From the NCBI GenBank assembly GCA_019689775.1, contig JADGGV010000012.1, positions 1 to 24,960 on the forward strand: a stretch of DNA of 24,960 nucleotides, in the 5' to 3' direction. The notes beneath the pieces are model-generated. The model was not told where the DNA came from. It worked only from the letters and a program-made list of their open reading frames with translations, and did no database searches. The DNA comes from Gemmatimonadota bacterium. GTDB taxonomy: Bacteria > Gemmatimonadota > Gemmatimonadetes > Longimicrobiales > RSA9. The translations under genes and the position numbers were made by a program. Positions 15,082 to 22,905 of the stretch are shown here, in pieces; positions within the stretch are counted from its first letter, which is position 1; each line of letters begins with the position of its first letter.

Positions 15082-16895
15082 TCCCGGATGATCTCCTTTC
15101 GCTGCCGCGTGCGCGCGGCGAGGATGGTGAAGCTGTTGAGCGAGACGTAGAGCCCGAGGAAGCGCTCAAGCACGGACGCCATCAGGTAGACGCCGCCGCC
15201 GGCGAACTGCTCCTCGTCGAAGTCGATCTCGATGCGGTGTCCGCGCGCGAACGTCAGCCCGTGCTCCGTCTCGACCATCGAGTGGACGCGCCGGGCCTGG
15301 ATGTCGAGGATCCCCTGGATCTGCTTCTCGCCGGCCGGCGATTCCGCGAAGTTGTGCAGCCGCAGCAGCTCCTGGAGCCCCTCCACGCCGCCGTCGACGA
15401 GCGAGGCGTAGTTCAACGAGAGCTGGGAGATGAGCCGCCAGAGCTGCGGTCGCCCGAGCGGCGGCTGGATCAGGGGCGTCGGCTTGATCAGCGTGACGAT
15501 CTGGCGGATCACGCCGCCGCCCGGCAGCTCGAAGTCGCCGCCGCCCGTGCCGAACGGGAGCCGACTCGGCAGGTCACCGTTGTGACACGTCAGGCGGGCG
15601 GTCACCGCATCGACGTCCGGGTAGACGACCCGCCCCGACAGGTCGGCGAACGAGAGGTAGACGTCCGTCCCCTCGTCGAGCCGCCACCCCTGTGGCCGGC
15701 GCACCGCGTGCCAGTACAGCTTCGAGCGCCCCTCGCCCGCGCCGTGGCGGTACGAGTACAGCGGCTCGAAGCGCAGCGGCTCCGCGGCGCCCGGGCTGAC
15801 CGCCACGACCTCGTCGACCGAGAAGATGCCGATCGACTCCCGCCGGCGCGCGTCCGGCACCAGCAGGTATTCCGGCTGCCGCTCCGTGAGAAGGATCGGC
15901 TCCGACGTCTGCGGGAACAGGTTCACGATCGGCGTGCAGCCCAGCCGCACCGTATCCGTCGTGATCCCCGTCTCGAGCATCTGCCGCCGCTCCGGGCGCT
16001 GGAACGGCGCGATCGGGAAGAGGACCTCGATCCGCTCGCCGAAGCCCGCCGCCCGCGCCCGCTCGAAGCCCGACACGTCCAGGAACATGAACTTGTCCGG
16101 GAACGTGAAGTACTCCTGGAGCAACTGGTAGCCGAGGAACGCGCGCCGCGGCGGCGGCAGCATCCCCTCGTCCTCCGCGAAGCCGACCGGCGCGATGGCG
16201 GAGCCCGGCAGCACCACCTGCTCCCGACCGCGCGCGTCCGGCGACGCATCCCGGATCACGACCTGCGGGCAGTTGTTGCACAGCAGCTCGTAGAGCGTCG
16301 AGGCGAGCGTGGCCTCGCCGCTCAGGTGGAGCCGCAGCGTCCGCAGCTCGAGCTGGTCGAAGCCGAGGCCCGACGGGCAGGCCAGCTCCAGCCGCAATAC
16401 GCCGACCGCCTCCACAGCCGTCAGCGCCGGCTTGATCGACTGCGGCGTGACCCACTTCGCCGAGGCGACCGTGATCGGCCAGAGCGTCGTGTCGTAGCAC
16501 GTCTGGAACTTGCACGGCGTGCCGGCCACCGGCTTCGAGTAGAGCAGCGTGCCGCGCGGCACCCGGTACCCCGCGGCGACCCGCCCCTGCTCGGCATCGA
16601 GCTGGACCTGCACCAGCGACATCGACGGCAGGGGCCGCACGTAGTGCGGGTAGACCATGCCGAGCAGCGCCTCGCTGAACTCCGGGAAGTCGTCGGCGAT
16701 GCGGAGCTGGATCCGCGCGGCCAGGAACGCGAACCCCTCCAGCAGCCGCTCGACGTGCGGGTCGTCGCACTTGCTCGGCTCCAGCAGCAGCCGGGACGCG
16801 ATCTTCGGGTACTTGCGCGCGAACTCGGCGCCGGTGCGCCGCAGGTAGCTCAGCTCCCGCTCGTACTCGGCGAGCAGCTCGTCACGCATGGCCAT
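15045..16895 (-). CDS. tssF: TssF, T6SS baseplate protein
   Basis: A 616-aa TssF (ImpG/VasA), the main baseplate wedge scaffold. The N-terminus is characteristic: YERELSYLRRTGAEFARKYP (11-30), CDDPHVERLLEGFAFLAARI (43-62), DDFPEFSEALLGMVYPHYVRP (68-88; key FPEFS and YPHY). The C-terminus has the family's FARGHRIEIDFDEEQFAGGG, VYLMASVLERFLGLY and the final WPPRTGWKALL. The start at 16895 (MAM; alternative 16889) overlaps the end of tssE by 14 bp, and the 3' end overlaps tssG by 37 bp. The length is in the usual range. Confidence 0.95.
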   Translation of the reverse strand: MAMRDELLAEYERELSYLRRTGAEFARKYPKIASRLLLEPSKCDDPHVERLLEGFAFLAARIQLRIADDFPEFSEALLGMVYPHYVRPLPSMSLVQVQLDAEQGRVAAGYRVPRGTLLYSKPVAGTPCKFQTCYDTTLWPITVASAKWVTPQSIKPALTAVEAVGVLRLELACPSGLGFDQLELRTLRLHLSGEATLASTLYELLCNNCPQVVIRDASPDARGREQVVLPGSAIAPVGFAEDEGMLPPPRRAFLGYQLLQEYFTFPDKFMFLDVSGFERARAAGFGERIEVLFPIAPFQRPERRQMLETGITTDTVRLGCTPIVNLFPQTSEPILLTERQPEYLLVPDARRRESIGIFSVDEVVAVSPGAAEPLRFEPLYSYRHGAGEGRSKLYWHAVRRPQGWRLDEGTDVYLSFADLSGRVVYPDVDAVTARLTCHNGDLPSRLPFGTGGGDFELPGGGVIRQIVTLIKPTPLIQPPLGRPQLWRLISQLSLNYASLVDGGVEGLQELLRLHNFAESPAGEKQIQGILDIQARRVHSMVETEHGLTFARGHRIEIDFDEEQFAGGGVYLMASVLERFLGLYVSLNSFTILAARTRQRKEIIREWPPRTGWKALL

Positions 16896-17376
16896 CTCCG
16901 CTGACGAAGAACTTCCCCGTCGGCGTCTCGAGCACGGTGTCGAAGTAGATCCGCTCCGGGTTCGGCTCCATGCGCAGCAGGCCGTCGATGATGAAGCGCA
17001 CGCGCCGCCCCTTCTCCGGGTCCGCCTCCCCGAGCGTCACGCGGACGGCGGTTAGCCGCGGCTCGAAGAGGCGGATGCACTCCTCGAGGTCGATGGCGAG
17101 CCGGCGGTGGTGCTCCGCGTCGTCGGCGCTGAGGGACGTGATGTCCGGCATCCCGTAGTGGTAGACGGACCGCTGCACCTCCGGGTAGGCGTCCGGCGCC
17201 GGATCGATGATCCGCCGCGTGTTCAGCAGCGCCTCGAGGTCGCGCAGTAGCGACGCCTTCACCGCCGCGACCGAGCCCGTCCACGTCTCGGGCGGGTCGG
17301 CCGCGAGCCTAGGGTCGGTATCGATTAGGCGGTCGATCAGGGACTGCCGGACGGTCCGCTCGCTCTCGCGGCTCAT
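16882..17376 (-). CDS. tssE: TssE, gp25-like T6SS baseplate protein
   Basis: A 164-aa gp25/lysozyme-like baseplate protein that initiates sheath assembly. N-terminal SLIDRLID (12-19), the conserved LLRDLEALLNTRR (43-55) containing the E-x-L-L-N-T-R signature, YGMPDI (74-79), AIDLEECIRLFEPRL (94-108) and RFIIDGLL (127-134) identify it. The ATG at 17376 overlaps the tssA stop (ATGA), and the 3' end overlaps tssF. The frame is open much further upstream within tssA, but that sequence is an antisense-like artefact of high GC. Confidence 0.92.
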   Translation of the reverse strand: MSRESERTVRQSLIDRLIDTDPRLAADPPETWTGSVAAVKASLLRDLEALLNTRRIIDPAPDAYPEVQRSVYHYGMPDITSLSADDAEHHRRLAIDLEECIRLFEPRLTAVRVTLGEADPEKGRRVRFIIDGLLRMEPNPERIYFDTVLETPTGKFFVSGDGHA

Positions 17377-19163
17377 GCGGGCCGAGTGGCGTTCGTCATC
17401 CGGATCGCCTGCATCGGGTCGAGCCGGCAGACACGGACGTACAGGTCGTGCGGCGCCGAGGACTCGCCTTCCACGAGGGCGATGCAGCGGTGGAGCAGCC
17501 CGAGCGGCTGCGCGACCGTCGCGCCGTCCTCCCATTCCTCCAACCGGTACTTGTCGACCAGCTCGACCAGCTCGCGCAGGATCGGCAGCGCCACCGGCGC
17601 GAGCCCGGCATCCATCATGATCGCCGCGGCCTGCGTGCGGCGCAGGAAGCGGCCGCGCAGGCTGCGCTCCTGCGCCGCCTCCTCGAGCAGGATCTCGATG
17701 GCGGCGTGTGGCTGCCCTTCCTTCACCTTCCGCTGCGCGCGCGCGAACGCGTCGCGGACCGGCTGCGTGGGCACGACCGCGGGCTCGTCCGTGCCGGCCT
17801 CGGCGGCCGCCAGCAGGCCCGCCCCGCGCAACCACGCCCGCGTCTCCGCGTTCGCCGCCGGCGAGTCGTCCGCGAGCGTCAGCGCCGGCAGCTCCGGCCG
17901 GTCGCGGAGCAGCGCCGCGAGCGCGCCCCGGATCGCCGCGGCGACCGGCGCGTACTCCGCGCCCAGCGCGTCGCAGGCGGTGAGGACGTAGCGCTGGAGG
18001 TCGAGCCAGCCGCGCCCGTAGGGCGTGGCCATCACCTCCTCGCCCGCCTCGAGCAGCTCCTCCCACCGTGACTCCAGCAGCAGCCCCTTCAACCGCGTGC
18101 GCAGCTCCGTCGGCGGCGCGGCCAGCAGCCGCGGCTCGACCGGCCCGCCCGCGCGCAGCTCGCCCCAGCGCAGGCCGCGCAGCATCAGGTACGGCGCCGG
18201 ATCCGTCGGCGACTGCGCGCGCATCCAGCGCGCCGCAGCGGCCACGCGCGCCTCGGCGTCCGCGCGGTCCCGCGGCGTCGGCGCGAGCGTGGCCCCCGCC
18301 TGCGGGGCCGCCGCCGCGGGCGCGGCCGCCGCGGCCTCGCCCTCCGCGGCCTCCGCCACGACCTCCGCCGGCGGGGCCTCCTCGACCGGGTCCGGGTCCG
18401 TCTCCAGCTTCGTCGCCAGAAACTGCGCCAGGATCTGCCGCACCTCCTTCAGCGCATCGCGCAGCTTCGCGTAGCTGGGCGCGACGTCGCCGAACTTCTC
18501 CTGGCTCGCCAGATCGAGCGCGTCCAGCGCCTCGAGCGCGGCGTCGAACTCGGCGACCTGCGCCTTGTACCAGCTCTTCGGCGTCGCGGCGAAGCCCTCG
18601 TCGAACTCCTCCGGGCTGAGCAGCCCCGACTGAATCTTCTTCCGGCGCGTCTCGCGCTCGTCGGACGTCTGCGCGTCCTTCTCGTAGCCGACCGTCCGCG
18701 ACTCGCGGTACTGCGCGAGCGTGTGCCCCTCCGCGGTGATCGGCGTGACCCGGATCGCCCGGTCCAGGTAGCCGCCAACCCACTCGAGTGGCGCCGCGCG
18801 GAATTCGGCGTCGCCGTCCTCGAGCTCGGGGTGGAGGTGGTCCCAGAAGTTCTCGATCAGCGCCTGGAGCAGGCCGAGCCCCTGCGTCAGCCCCGCCACC
18901 CCCTCCCGCTTCAGCAGCGCCTCGGTCAGCCAGGCGGCGATCTGGAGGTCCTTCGAGCGCTTCTTCAGCGCCTCGGTCGCGAGCTTCACGACGAGGCCCC
19001 AATCGGCGGTCTTGCGCTCGCGCGACCAGTCGCCCGCCGGGAGGTCGTCCTCCTCGGTGCGCGCCTGCTTGATCTGGTCGTAGAGCGGGTCGTAGCGCAG
19101 GCTGACGCCGCCGGGGCTATCCCCCGGGATCGGCTCCAGCAGCTCGGTCGTTGCCAGAGGCAT
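17373..19163 (-). CDS. tssA: TssA, ImpA N-terminal domain protein (long form)
   Basis: A 596-aa TssA. The ImpA N-terminal domain spans about 5-165: PIPGDSPGGVSLRYDPLYDQ (11-30), DWGLVVKLATEALKKRSKDLQ (54-73; key DW and SKDL), AAWLTEALLKREGVAGLTQG (76-95) and FWDHLHPE (106-113). An Ala/Pro/Glu-rich linker (260-296) leads to a large helical C-terminal region (about 300-590, VasJ-like), ending CRLDPMQAIRMTNATRPA. TssA primes tube/sheath polymerisation and caps the growing end. The start at 19163 is 5 bp after tagJ. Its position between tagJ and tssE differs from the Pseudomonas HSI-I arrangement, where tssA heads the operon. Confidence 0.9.
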   Translation of the reverse strand: MPLATTELLEPIPGDSPGGVSLRYDPLYDQIKQARTEEDDLPAGDWSRERKTADWGLVVKLATEALKKRSKDLQIAAWLTEALLKREGVAGLTQGLGLLQALIENFWDHLHPELEDGDAEFRAAPLEWVGGYLDRAIRVTPITAEGHTLAQYRESRTVGYEKDAQTSDERETRRKKIQSGLLSPEEFDEGFAATPKSWYKAQVAEFDAALEALDALDLASQEKFGDVAPSYAKLRDALKEVRQILAQFLATKLETDPDPVEEAPPAEVVAEAAEGEAAAAAPAAAAPQAGATLAPTPRDRADAEARVAAAARWMRAQSPTDPAPYLMLRGLRWGELRAGGPVEPRLLAAPPTELRTRLKGLLLESRWEELLEAGEEVMATPYGRGWLDLQRYVLTACDALGAEYAPVAAAIRGALAALLRDRPELPALTLADDSPAANAETRAWLRGAGLLAAAEAGTDEPAVVPTQPVRDAFARAQRKVKEGQPHAAIEILLEEAAQERSLRGRFLRRTQAAAIMMDAGLAPVALPILRELVELVDKYRLEEWEDGATVAQPLGLLHRCIALVEGESSAPHDLYVRVCRLDPMQAIRMTNATRPA

Positions 19164-19168
19164 GCGTC

Positions 19169-19885
19169 TCAGTCGTTGTCGGATGGGGCGGCGATTTCCA
19201 GCGTGCGGACTTCCAGGATGGGGACCAGCTCGTCGTCGATCTGGATCATCTTCTGCCCCCTGAGCACCTCGGCGCCGTCGTCGCCCGACACCCATTCGGT
19301 CGAGCGGCCGAGGCGCACCGCCCAGTCCGGGTGCTGCCACGAGAGCGGATAGAGCACCGGGATCAGGACCTCACCGAAGTCGAAGTCCTGGAAGCCGGGA
19401 CCGGCCTTGACCCGGGCCGGCGCCCAGATCAGGTCCCGCAGCCGCTTGGGTGGATCGATGCTGAGCGAGGCGACGTGCTCGAGGGGAAGCCACGTGTACT
19501 GCCCGGCCGCGAAGATCTCCAGCCGCGCGCCCAGCCGGGGGTCCGCGTCGGTGATCGACGTGAACGACCTCCCGTTGAGCGTGCCGGTCAGGTCGGAACG
19601 CGGCGGCGCGCCCTGCGCCGGCGTCCCCGACCGGAACATGTCCTGCCGGGTCCGCTCGGCGTGCAGGGCGCTCCGGTAGAGCATCGCGCCCAGCTCCGCG
19701 TCCTTGCTGCTACCGGCGACGACGTCCAGCTGCTTCTCCGCCCGATCGAACTCCCCCGCGAAGCAGAGGAGCTCGAACAGGAAGGTCCGCAGCCGGACGT
19801 TGCCCGGATCGTCCCGCAACGCCCCGTTCAGGGCCTGAAGTGCCTCGTCGATTCGACCGGCCTGGTACAGCTCGAGGGCGTTCAT
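19169..19885 (-). CDS. tagJ: TagJ (ImpE family), T6SS sheath accessory protein
   Basis: A 238-aa protein of the ImpE/TagJ family. The N-terminal half is TPR-like: ALELYQAGRIDEALQALNGA and DPGNVRLRTFLFELLCFAGEFDRAEKQLD (key DP, RTFLFELL). The C-terminal half carries the family blocks FTSITDADPRLGARLEIFAAGQYTWLP (key DADPRLG and Y-WLP), LRDLIWAPA, VLIPVLYPLSW and VRLGRSTEW. In P. aeruginosa TagJ binds the TssB N-terminal helix and assists ClpV-driven sheath disassembly. It begins 16 bp after hcp and ends 5 bp before tssA. The ribosome binding site is weak (GGG), so coupling to hcp is likely. Confidence 0.92.
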   Translation of the reverse strand: MNALELYQAGRIDEALQALNGALRDDPGNVRLRTFLFELLCFAGEFDRAEKQLDVVAGSSKDAELGAMLYRSALHAERTRQDMFRSGTPAQGAPPRSDLTGTLNGRSFTSITDADPRLGARLEIFAAGQYTWLPLEHVASLSIDPPKRLRDLIWAPARVKAGPGFQDFDFGEVLIPVLYPLSWQHPDWAVRLGRSTEWVSGDDGAEVLRGQKMIQIDDELVPILEVRTLEIAAPSDND

Positions 19886-19901
19886 CGGGACCCGTCGCCG
19901 C

Positions 19902-20384
19902 TTACAGCTTGACGTTCGCGGCGATGTCCCAGCCCATGCTCGGCGTGGCGCCGACGCCGCCGGTGGCCGTCTGCTCCTTGTAGTCGACCTTCACCTTGGC
20001 GAAGTTCAGCGTGACGTTCTCCGTCAGCCGGTCCTCCCCGCCGCTCCCGCCCGTCGAGTACGCGCTGACCAGCACCTCCGTCATCGTGATGACCAGGTAC
20101 TCGAGCGGGTTCTCGCCGGCCTTGCGGACCGTGAGCTTCGCCTCGGGGATGTGCTTGCCGTTGCACGTCGCCAGGATGATGTCCGGCGTCGCCTTGTCGA
20201 CGTACTTCGTGATCGACAGGTCCTGCACGTTCACCTTGCCGGCGCCGGCGCCGCCGCCCACGTGCGCCGAACCGCTGTTGGAGGCGCCCCAGCTCCAGGC
20301 GAGAACGTCGATTTCGCCGCCGTGCACGCTGTCCTTCGACTCGCCCGCGATGTCCCCGAGTTTGAGGAACATGTCCATTGCCAT
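19902..20384 (-). CDS. hcp: Hcp, T6SS tube protein
   Basis: A 160-aa Hcp that forms hexameric rings of the inner tube and may carry small effectors. MDMFLKLGDIAGESKDSVHG (3-22), IDVLAWSWGASNSG (25-38), VQDLSITKYVDKATPDIILA (53-72), NPLEYLVITMTEVLVSAYST (92-111) and VTLNFAKVKVDYKEQ (124-138) are family hallmarks. AGGAG lies 8 bases before the ATG at 20384, a better site than those of the following genes. A 109-bp leader with hairpins precedes it, which could allow the higher output expected for Hcp. There is no C-terminal extension. Confidence 0.96.
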   Translation of the reverse strand: MAMDMFLKLGDIAGESKDSVHGGEIDVLAWSWGASNSGSAHVGGGAGAGKVNVQDLSITKYVDKATPDIILATCNGKHIPEAKLTVRKAGENPLEYLVITMTEVLVSAYSTGGSGGEDRLTENVTLNFAKVKVDYKEQTATGGVGATPSMGWDIAANVKL

Positions 20385-20416
20385 GGCGACCACTCCTTTG
20401 GTTGGATGATCCACCC

Positions 20417-20431
20417 CCCGCGAAGCGCGGG
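20417..20431. promoter_or_regulatory. hairpin between tssC and hcp
   Basis: CCCGCG (20417-20422) pairs with CGCGGG (20426-20431) around a 3-base loop in the 109-bp tssC-hcp gap. A second stem lies at 20454-20462 / 20475-20483; it is perfect if a G-U pair is allowed on the plus strand, but has one mismatch on the transcribed strand. The position suggests an mRNA processing or partial termination site separating tssC from the highly expressed hcp. This role is inference. Confidence 0.4.
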
Positions 20432-20493
20432 AGGCCAGGGGGCGTGAACCGGAGGCGCTGCCGTCCGGGAGGGCGGCGGCGCCTCGAGGACTG

Positions 20494-21972
20494 CTACTTC
20501 GCCGGCGCCGGTAGCTCCGCCACCAGGCGCATCGACATCGTGAGCTCGTCGAGCTGGAAGTGCGGGCGCAGGAACGCCACGGCCCGGTACGCGCCCGGCT
20601 TGCCCGGCACGTCCACCACCTCGACGCGCGCCTCGCGCAGCGGCTTCTGCGCCTTCAGCGTGAAGCCGGCGCTGTCGTTCGAGATCGTGTAGTTGCTGAT
20701 CCAGTCGTTCAGGAACCGCTCGACCTCCGCGCGCGACGAGTAGCTCCCGATCTTGTCGCGCATCATCGCCTTCAGGTAGTGCGCGAAGCGCGAGACCGCA
20801 AAGATGTAGGGGAGCTGCGCCGAGATGCGCGCGTTCGCGGTCGCGGCGTCCTTGTCGTAGACCTTCGGCTTCTGGCACGACTGCACGCTGAAGAACGCCG
20901 CGTTCGGCGTCCCCTTGCAGTGCACAAGCGGGATGAAGCCGAGGTCGGCCAGCTCCTTCTCGCGCCGGTCGGTGATCGGCGTCTCGGTCGGGCACTTCAT
21001 GGCGATGTCGCCGGCGTCGGTGCGGAAGTTGTGCACCGGCAGCCCCTCGACGAGGCCGCCGCCCTCGACGCCGCGGATCGTCGCGCACCAGCCGTACTTC
21101 GCGAAGGAGTTCGTGATCCGGGCGGCGAGCGCCCAGGCCGCGTTCCCCCAGAGGTACTTGTTGTGGTCGGAGCCGTCGACCTTCTCGTCGTAGTTGAAGG
21201 CCTCGATCGGCACCGTGGTGGGGCCGTAGGGGTCGCGCAGCAGGAAGCGCGGCACCGTCAGCCCGACGTAGCGCGAGTCCTCGGTGTCCCGGAACGCCTT
21301 CCACTTGGCGTACTCGGTCGTGTCGAAGACCTTGGCCAGGTCGCGCGGCGCATCGAGCTGCTGGAAGCTCTCGAGGTTGAACATGTCGGGCGAGGCGCCG
21401 GCGATGAACGGCGCGTGGGCCGCGGCCGCCACCTGCGAGATCTTCTCGAGCAGCTCGACGTCCTGGCCGCTCTTGCCGAACTCGTAGTTGCCGATGAGCG
21501 CGCCGAACGGCGCGCCGCCGAACACGCCGAACTCCTCCTCGTAGACCTTCTTGAAGAGCGCGCTCTGGTCGAACTCCGGCGCGCGCTGGAGATCGCGCAG
21601 CAGGTCCTTCTTGCTGACGTTCAGGACCTTGATCTTGAGCATCACACTCGTCTCCGTCTGGGAGAGCAGGTACTTCAGCCCCCGCCAGCTGGACTCGAGC
21701 TTCTGGAAATCCGGGTGATGCATGATCTCGTTCAACTGAATCGAGACCAGATGATCGATCTGCGCGATGCGCGCGTTGATCATCGCCTCCGTGTCCGGGG
21801 AGATGGTCATCGCGCCCTGGAGCACCTCGTCGAGGAAGCGCTTGATGAGGCCCTTGCCGCGCTCGCGGGCGGCGGCCTCGGTGCCGAAGCGACCCTGGTC
21901 GACGATCTGGTCGAGGAGCGTCAGTTCCTGCGCCTGAGCCTGCTGTTGCGCCTGCGACTCAGTTGCCGACAT
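20494..21972 (-). CDS. tssC: TssC, T6SS contractile sheath large subunit
   Basis: A 492-aa full-length TssC (VipB). Visible blocks are LTLLDQIVDQGRF (17-29), IMHHPDFQKLESSWRGLKYL (83-102), TETSVMLKIKVLNVSKKDLL (106-125), FGALIGNYEFGKSGQDVELL (156-175), SRYVGLTVPRFLLRDPYG (233-250), NKYLWGNAAWA (271-281) and the C-terminal ARISAQLPYIFAVSRFAHYL (381-400), then LNDWISNY (421-428). A Gln/Ala-rich N-terminal stretch (7-15) precedes the domain. GGGAGG lies 5 bases before the ATG, and the gene overlaps tssB by 14 bp. With TssB it forms the sheath that contracts to fire the Hcp tube. Confidence 0.97.
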   Translation of the reverse strand: MSATESQAQQQAQAQELTLLDQIVDQGRFGTEAAARERGKGLIKRFLDEVLQGAMTISPDTEAMINARIAQIDHLVSIQLNEIMHHPDFQKLESSWRGLKYLLSQTETSVMLKIKVLNVSKKDLLRDLQRAPEFDQSALFKKVYEEEFGVFGGAPFGALIGNYEFGKSGQDVELLEKISQVAAAAHAPFIAGASPDMFNLESFQQLDAPRDLAKVFDTTEYAKWKAFRDTEDSRYVGLTVPRFLLRDPYGPTTVPIEAFNYDEKVDGSDHNKYLWGNAAWALAARITNSFAKYGWCATIRGVEGGGLVEGLPVHNFRTDAGDIAMKCPTETPITDRREKELADLGFIPLVHCKGTPNAAFFSVQSCQKPKVYDKDAATANARISAQLPYIFAVSRFAHYLKAMMRDKIGSYSSRAEVERFLNDWISNYTISNDSAGFTLKAQKPLREARVEVVDVPGKPGAYRAVAFLRPHFQLDELTMSMRLVAELPAPAK

Positions 21973-22483
21973 CGCTGCCTCCCTCGAAGTCGAGCTCTGC
22001 CTTGATCTTGTTGAGCTTGTCCGCGTCGCTGATGGTGGCCTGGAGGATCTCGTCCAGCTTCTCGTTCCCCTGGAGGCTGCCACGCAGGTCCGCGAGCTGC
22101 TGGCGCAGCTCGAGCAGCTTGCGCAGCGGCTCGACCTGGTTCGCCACGCGGTCTGGCGAGAAATCGTCGAGGCTCTCGAACTTCAGGTCGACGGCGAGCT
22201 TACCGGCGTTGGGATCGTCCGACAGGAGGTTGTCGACCGTGAAGGAGAGGTGCGGCTTCATGCTCTTGAGGACGTCGTCGAAGTTGTCCGGGTTGACCTC
22301 GACGAACTTGCGGTCCTTGAGCTTCGCCAGCGGCTCGGTCGGGTGGCCGGTGAAGTCGCCGAGCACGCCCATGACGAAGGGCAGCTCGCGCATCTCGATG
22401 GCACCGCCCGTCTCCACGTCATAGCTGATGTGCACGCGTGGCGGACGGACGCGCTCCAGCTTTTTGTTCACGCTTTCTGCCAT
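21959..22483 (-). CDS. tssB: TssB, T6SS contractile sheath small subunit
   Basis: A 174-aa TssB (VipA), the first gene of the long minus-strand block. RVRPPRVHISYDVETGGAIE (11-30), ELPFVMGVLGDFTGHP (33-48), FVEVNPDNFDDVLKSMKPHL (60-79), LKFESLDDFSPDRVANQVEP (100-119) and LRKLLELRQQLADLRG (120-135) identify it. GGGAG lies 6 bases before the ATG at 22483, and the stop overlaps tssC by 14 bp. The frame remains open further upstream, but without TssB-like sequence. Its N-terminal helix is the expected binding site for TagJ and the sheath interface for TssC. Confidence 0.96.
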   Translation of the reverse strand: MAESVNKKLERVRPPRVHISYDVETGGAIEMRELPFVMGVLGDFTGHPTEPLAKLKDRKFVEVNPDNFDDVLKSMKPHLSFTVDNLLSDDPNAGKLAVDLKFESLDDFSPDRVANQVEPLRKLLELRQQLADLRGSLQGNEKLDEILQATISDADKLNKIKAELDFEGGSDVGN

Positions 22484-22706
22484 AAGGCACTCCCATCGAG
22501 CGGTGGACAGGGGGGGCTTGGTCCGGCCGCCGCGGCGAAGGCGCGGACCGCGAGGCGGTGACCAGCCGGCGACTCCGATGCGCGAACGTCCGAGCGAGCG
22601 TCGAGAGCCAACGGCGGCCGCGGGCATGCAGCCGTGGATGCGCCGGCGCAGCGGCTCGGCGGCCGTGATCACGACGTCTTTCGGAAGGGGTACGTTCTCG
22701 CCCCCC

Positions 22707-22735
22707 ACCTTACAGGCCCCCCCAATCGGTGTCAA
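22707..22735 (-). promoter_or_regulatory. candidate sigma-70-type promoter for the tssB operon
   Basis: On the minus strand, TTGACA (22735-22730), a perfect -35 hexamer, is followed after 17 bases by TAAGGT (22712-22707), which fits the TAnnnT form of a -10. Transcription would start near 22700, giving a leader of about 217 nt before tssB. Chance matches are possible, but a perfect TTGACA at ideal spacing is unusual in DNA this GC-rich. Confidence 0.45.
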
Positions 22736-22890
22736 GATCGCTGGAAAGTGCGATTGGCCCTTGCTCCGGCCCGCCGGCGCGCTTCACCTTACGCGGGTCG
22801 AACCGCGCCGCGGGGCGCGGCGATCGGGGCGCGCGGCGGCCGGATCCGCAGGGCGCGCCCCGGTGGGCGAGAGGGCGAGAACGCGCGACG

Positions 22891-22895
22891 GGAGG
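22891..22895 (+). promoter_or_regulatory. ribosome binding site for tssK
   Basis: GGAGG lies 10 bases before the ATG at 22906 and 19 before the in-frame ATG at 22915. This supports the upstream ATG as the start of tssK, where the family's usual N-terminal M-x-x-x-K-V-L-W begins. Confidence 0.6.
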
Positions 22896-22905
22896 CTCGA
22901 GCGGC

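Larger units (their letters stand above)
22484..22905. other. 422-bp divergent intergenic region between tssB and tssK
   Basis: No credible gene is present; the frames open across it have no family similarity. It should hold promoters for the minus-strand T6SS block and for tssK. It contains C-tracts at 22701-22706 and 22717-22723, a 10-bp palindrome CGTGATCACG (22664-22673) and a candidate minus-strand promoter at 22707-22735. I found no convincing promoter hexamers facing tssK. Confidence 0.7.

Noticed and set aside
4521..20414. Contractile injection system of the eCIS/R-tailocin type rather than T6SS
   Set aside because: Separate TssB/TssC, Hcp, TssF/TssG/TssK, a ClpV and a fused gp27-gp5 VgrG are T6SS-specific; no eCIS-type tape measure or AAA ATPase is seen.
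22484..22905. Sigma-54 (-24/-12) promoter for the T6SS genes
   Set aside because: Sigma-54 control is common in T6SS loci, so I looked for GG-N10-GC with the flanking consensus on both strands; the nearest string (attggcccttgctcc) lacks the required spacing.
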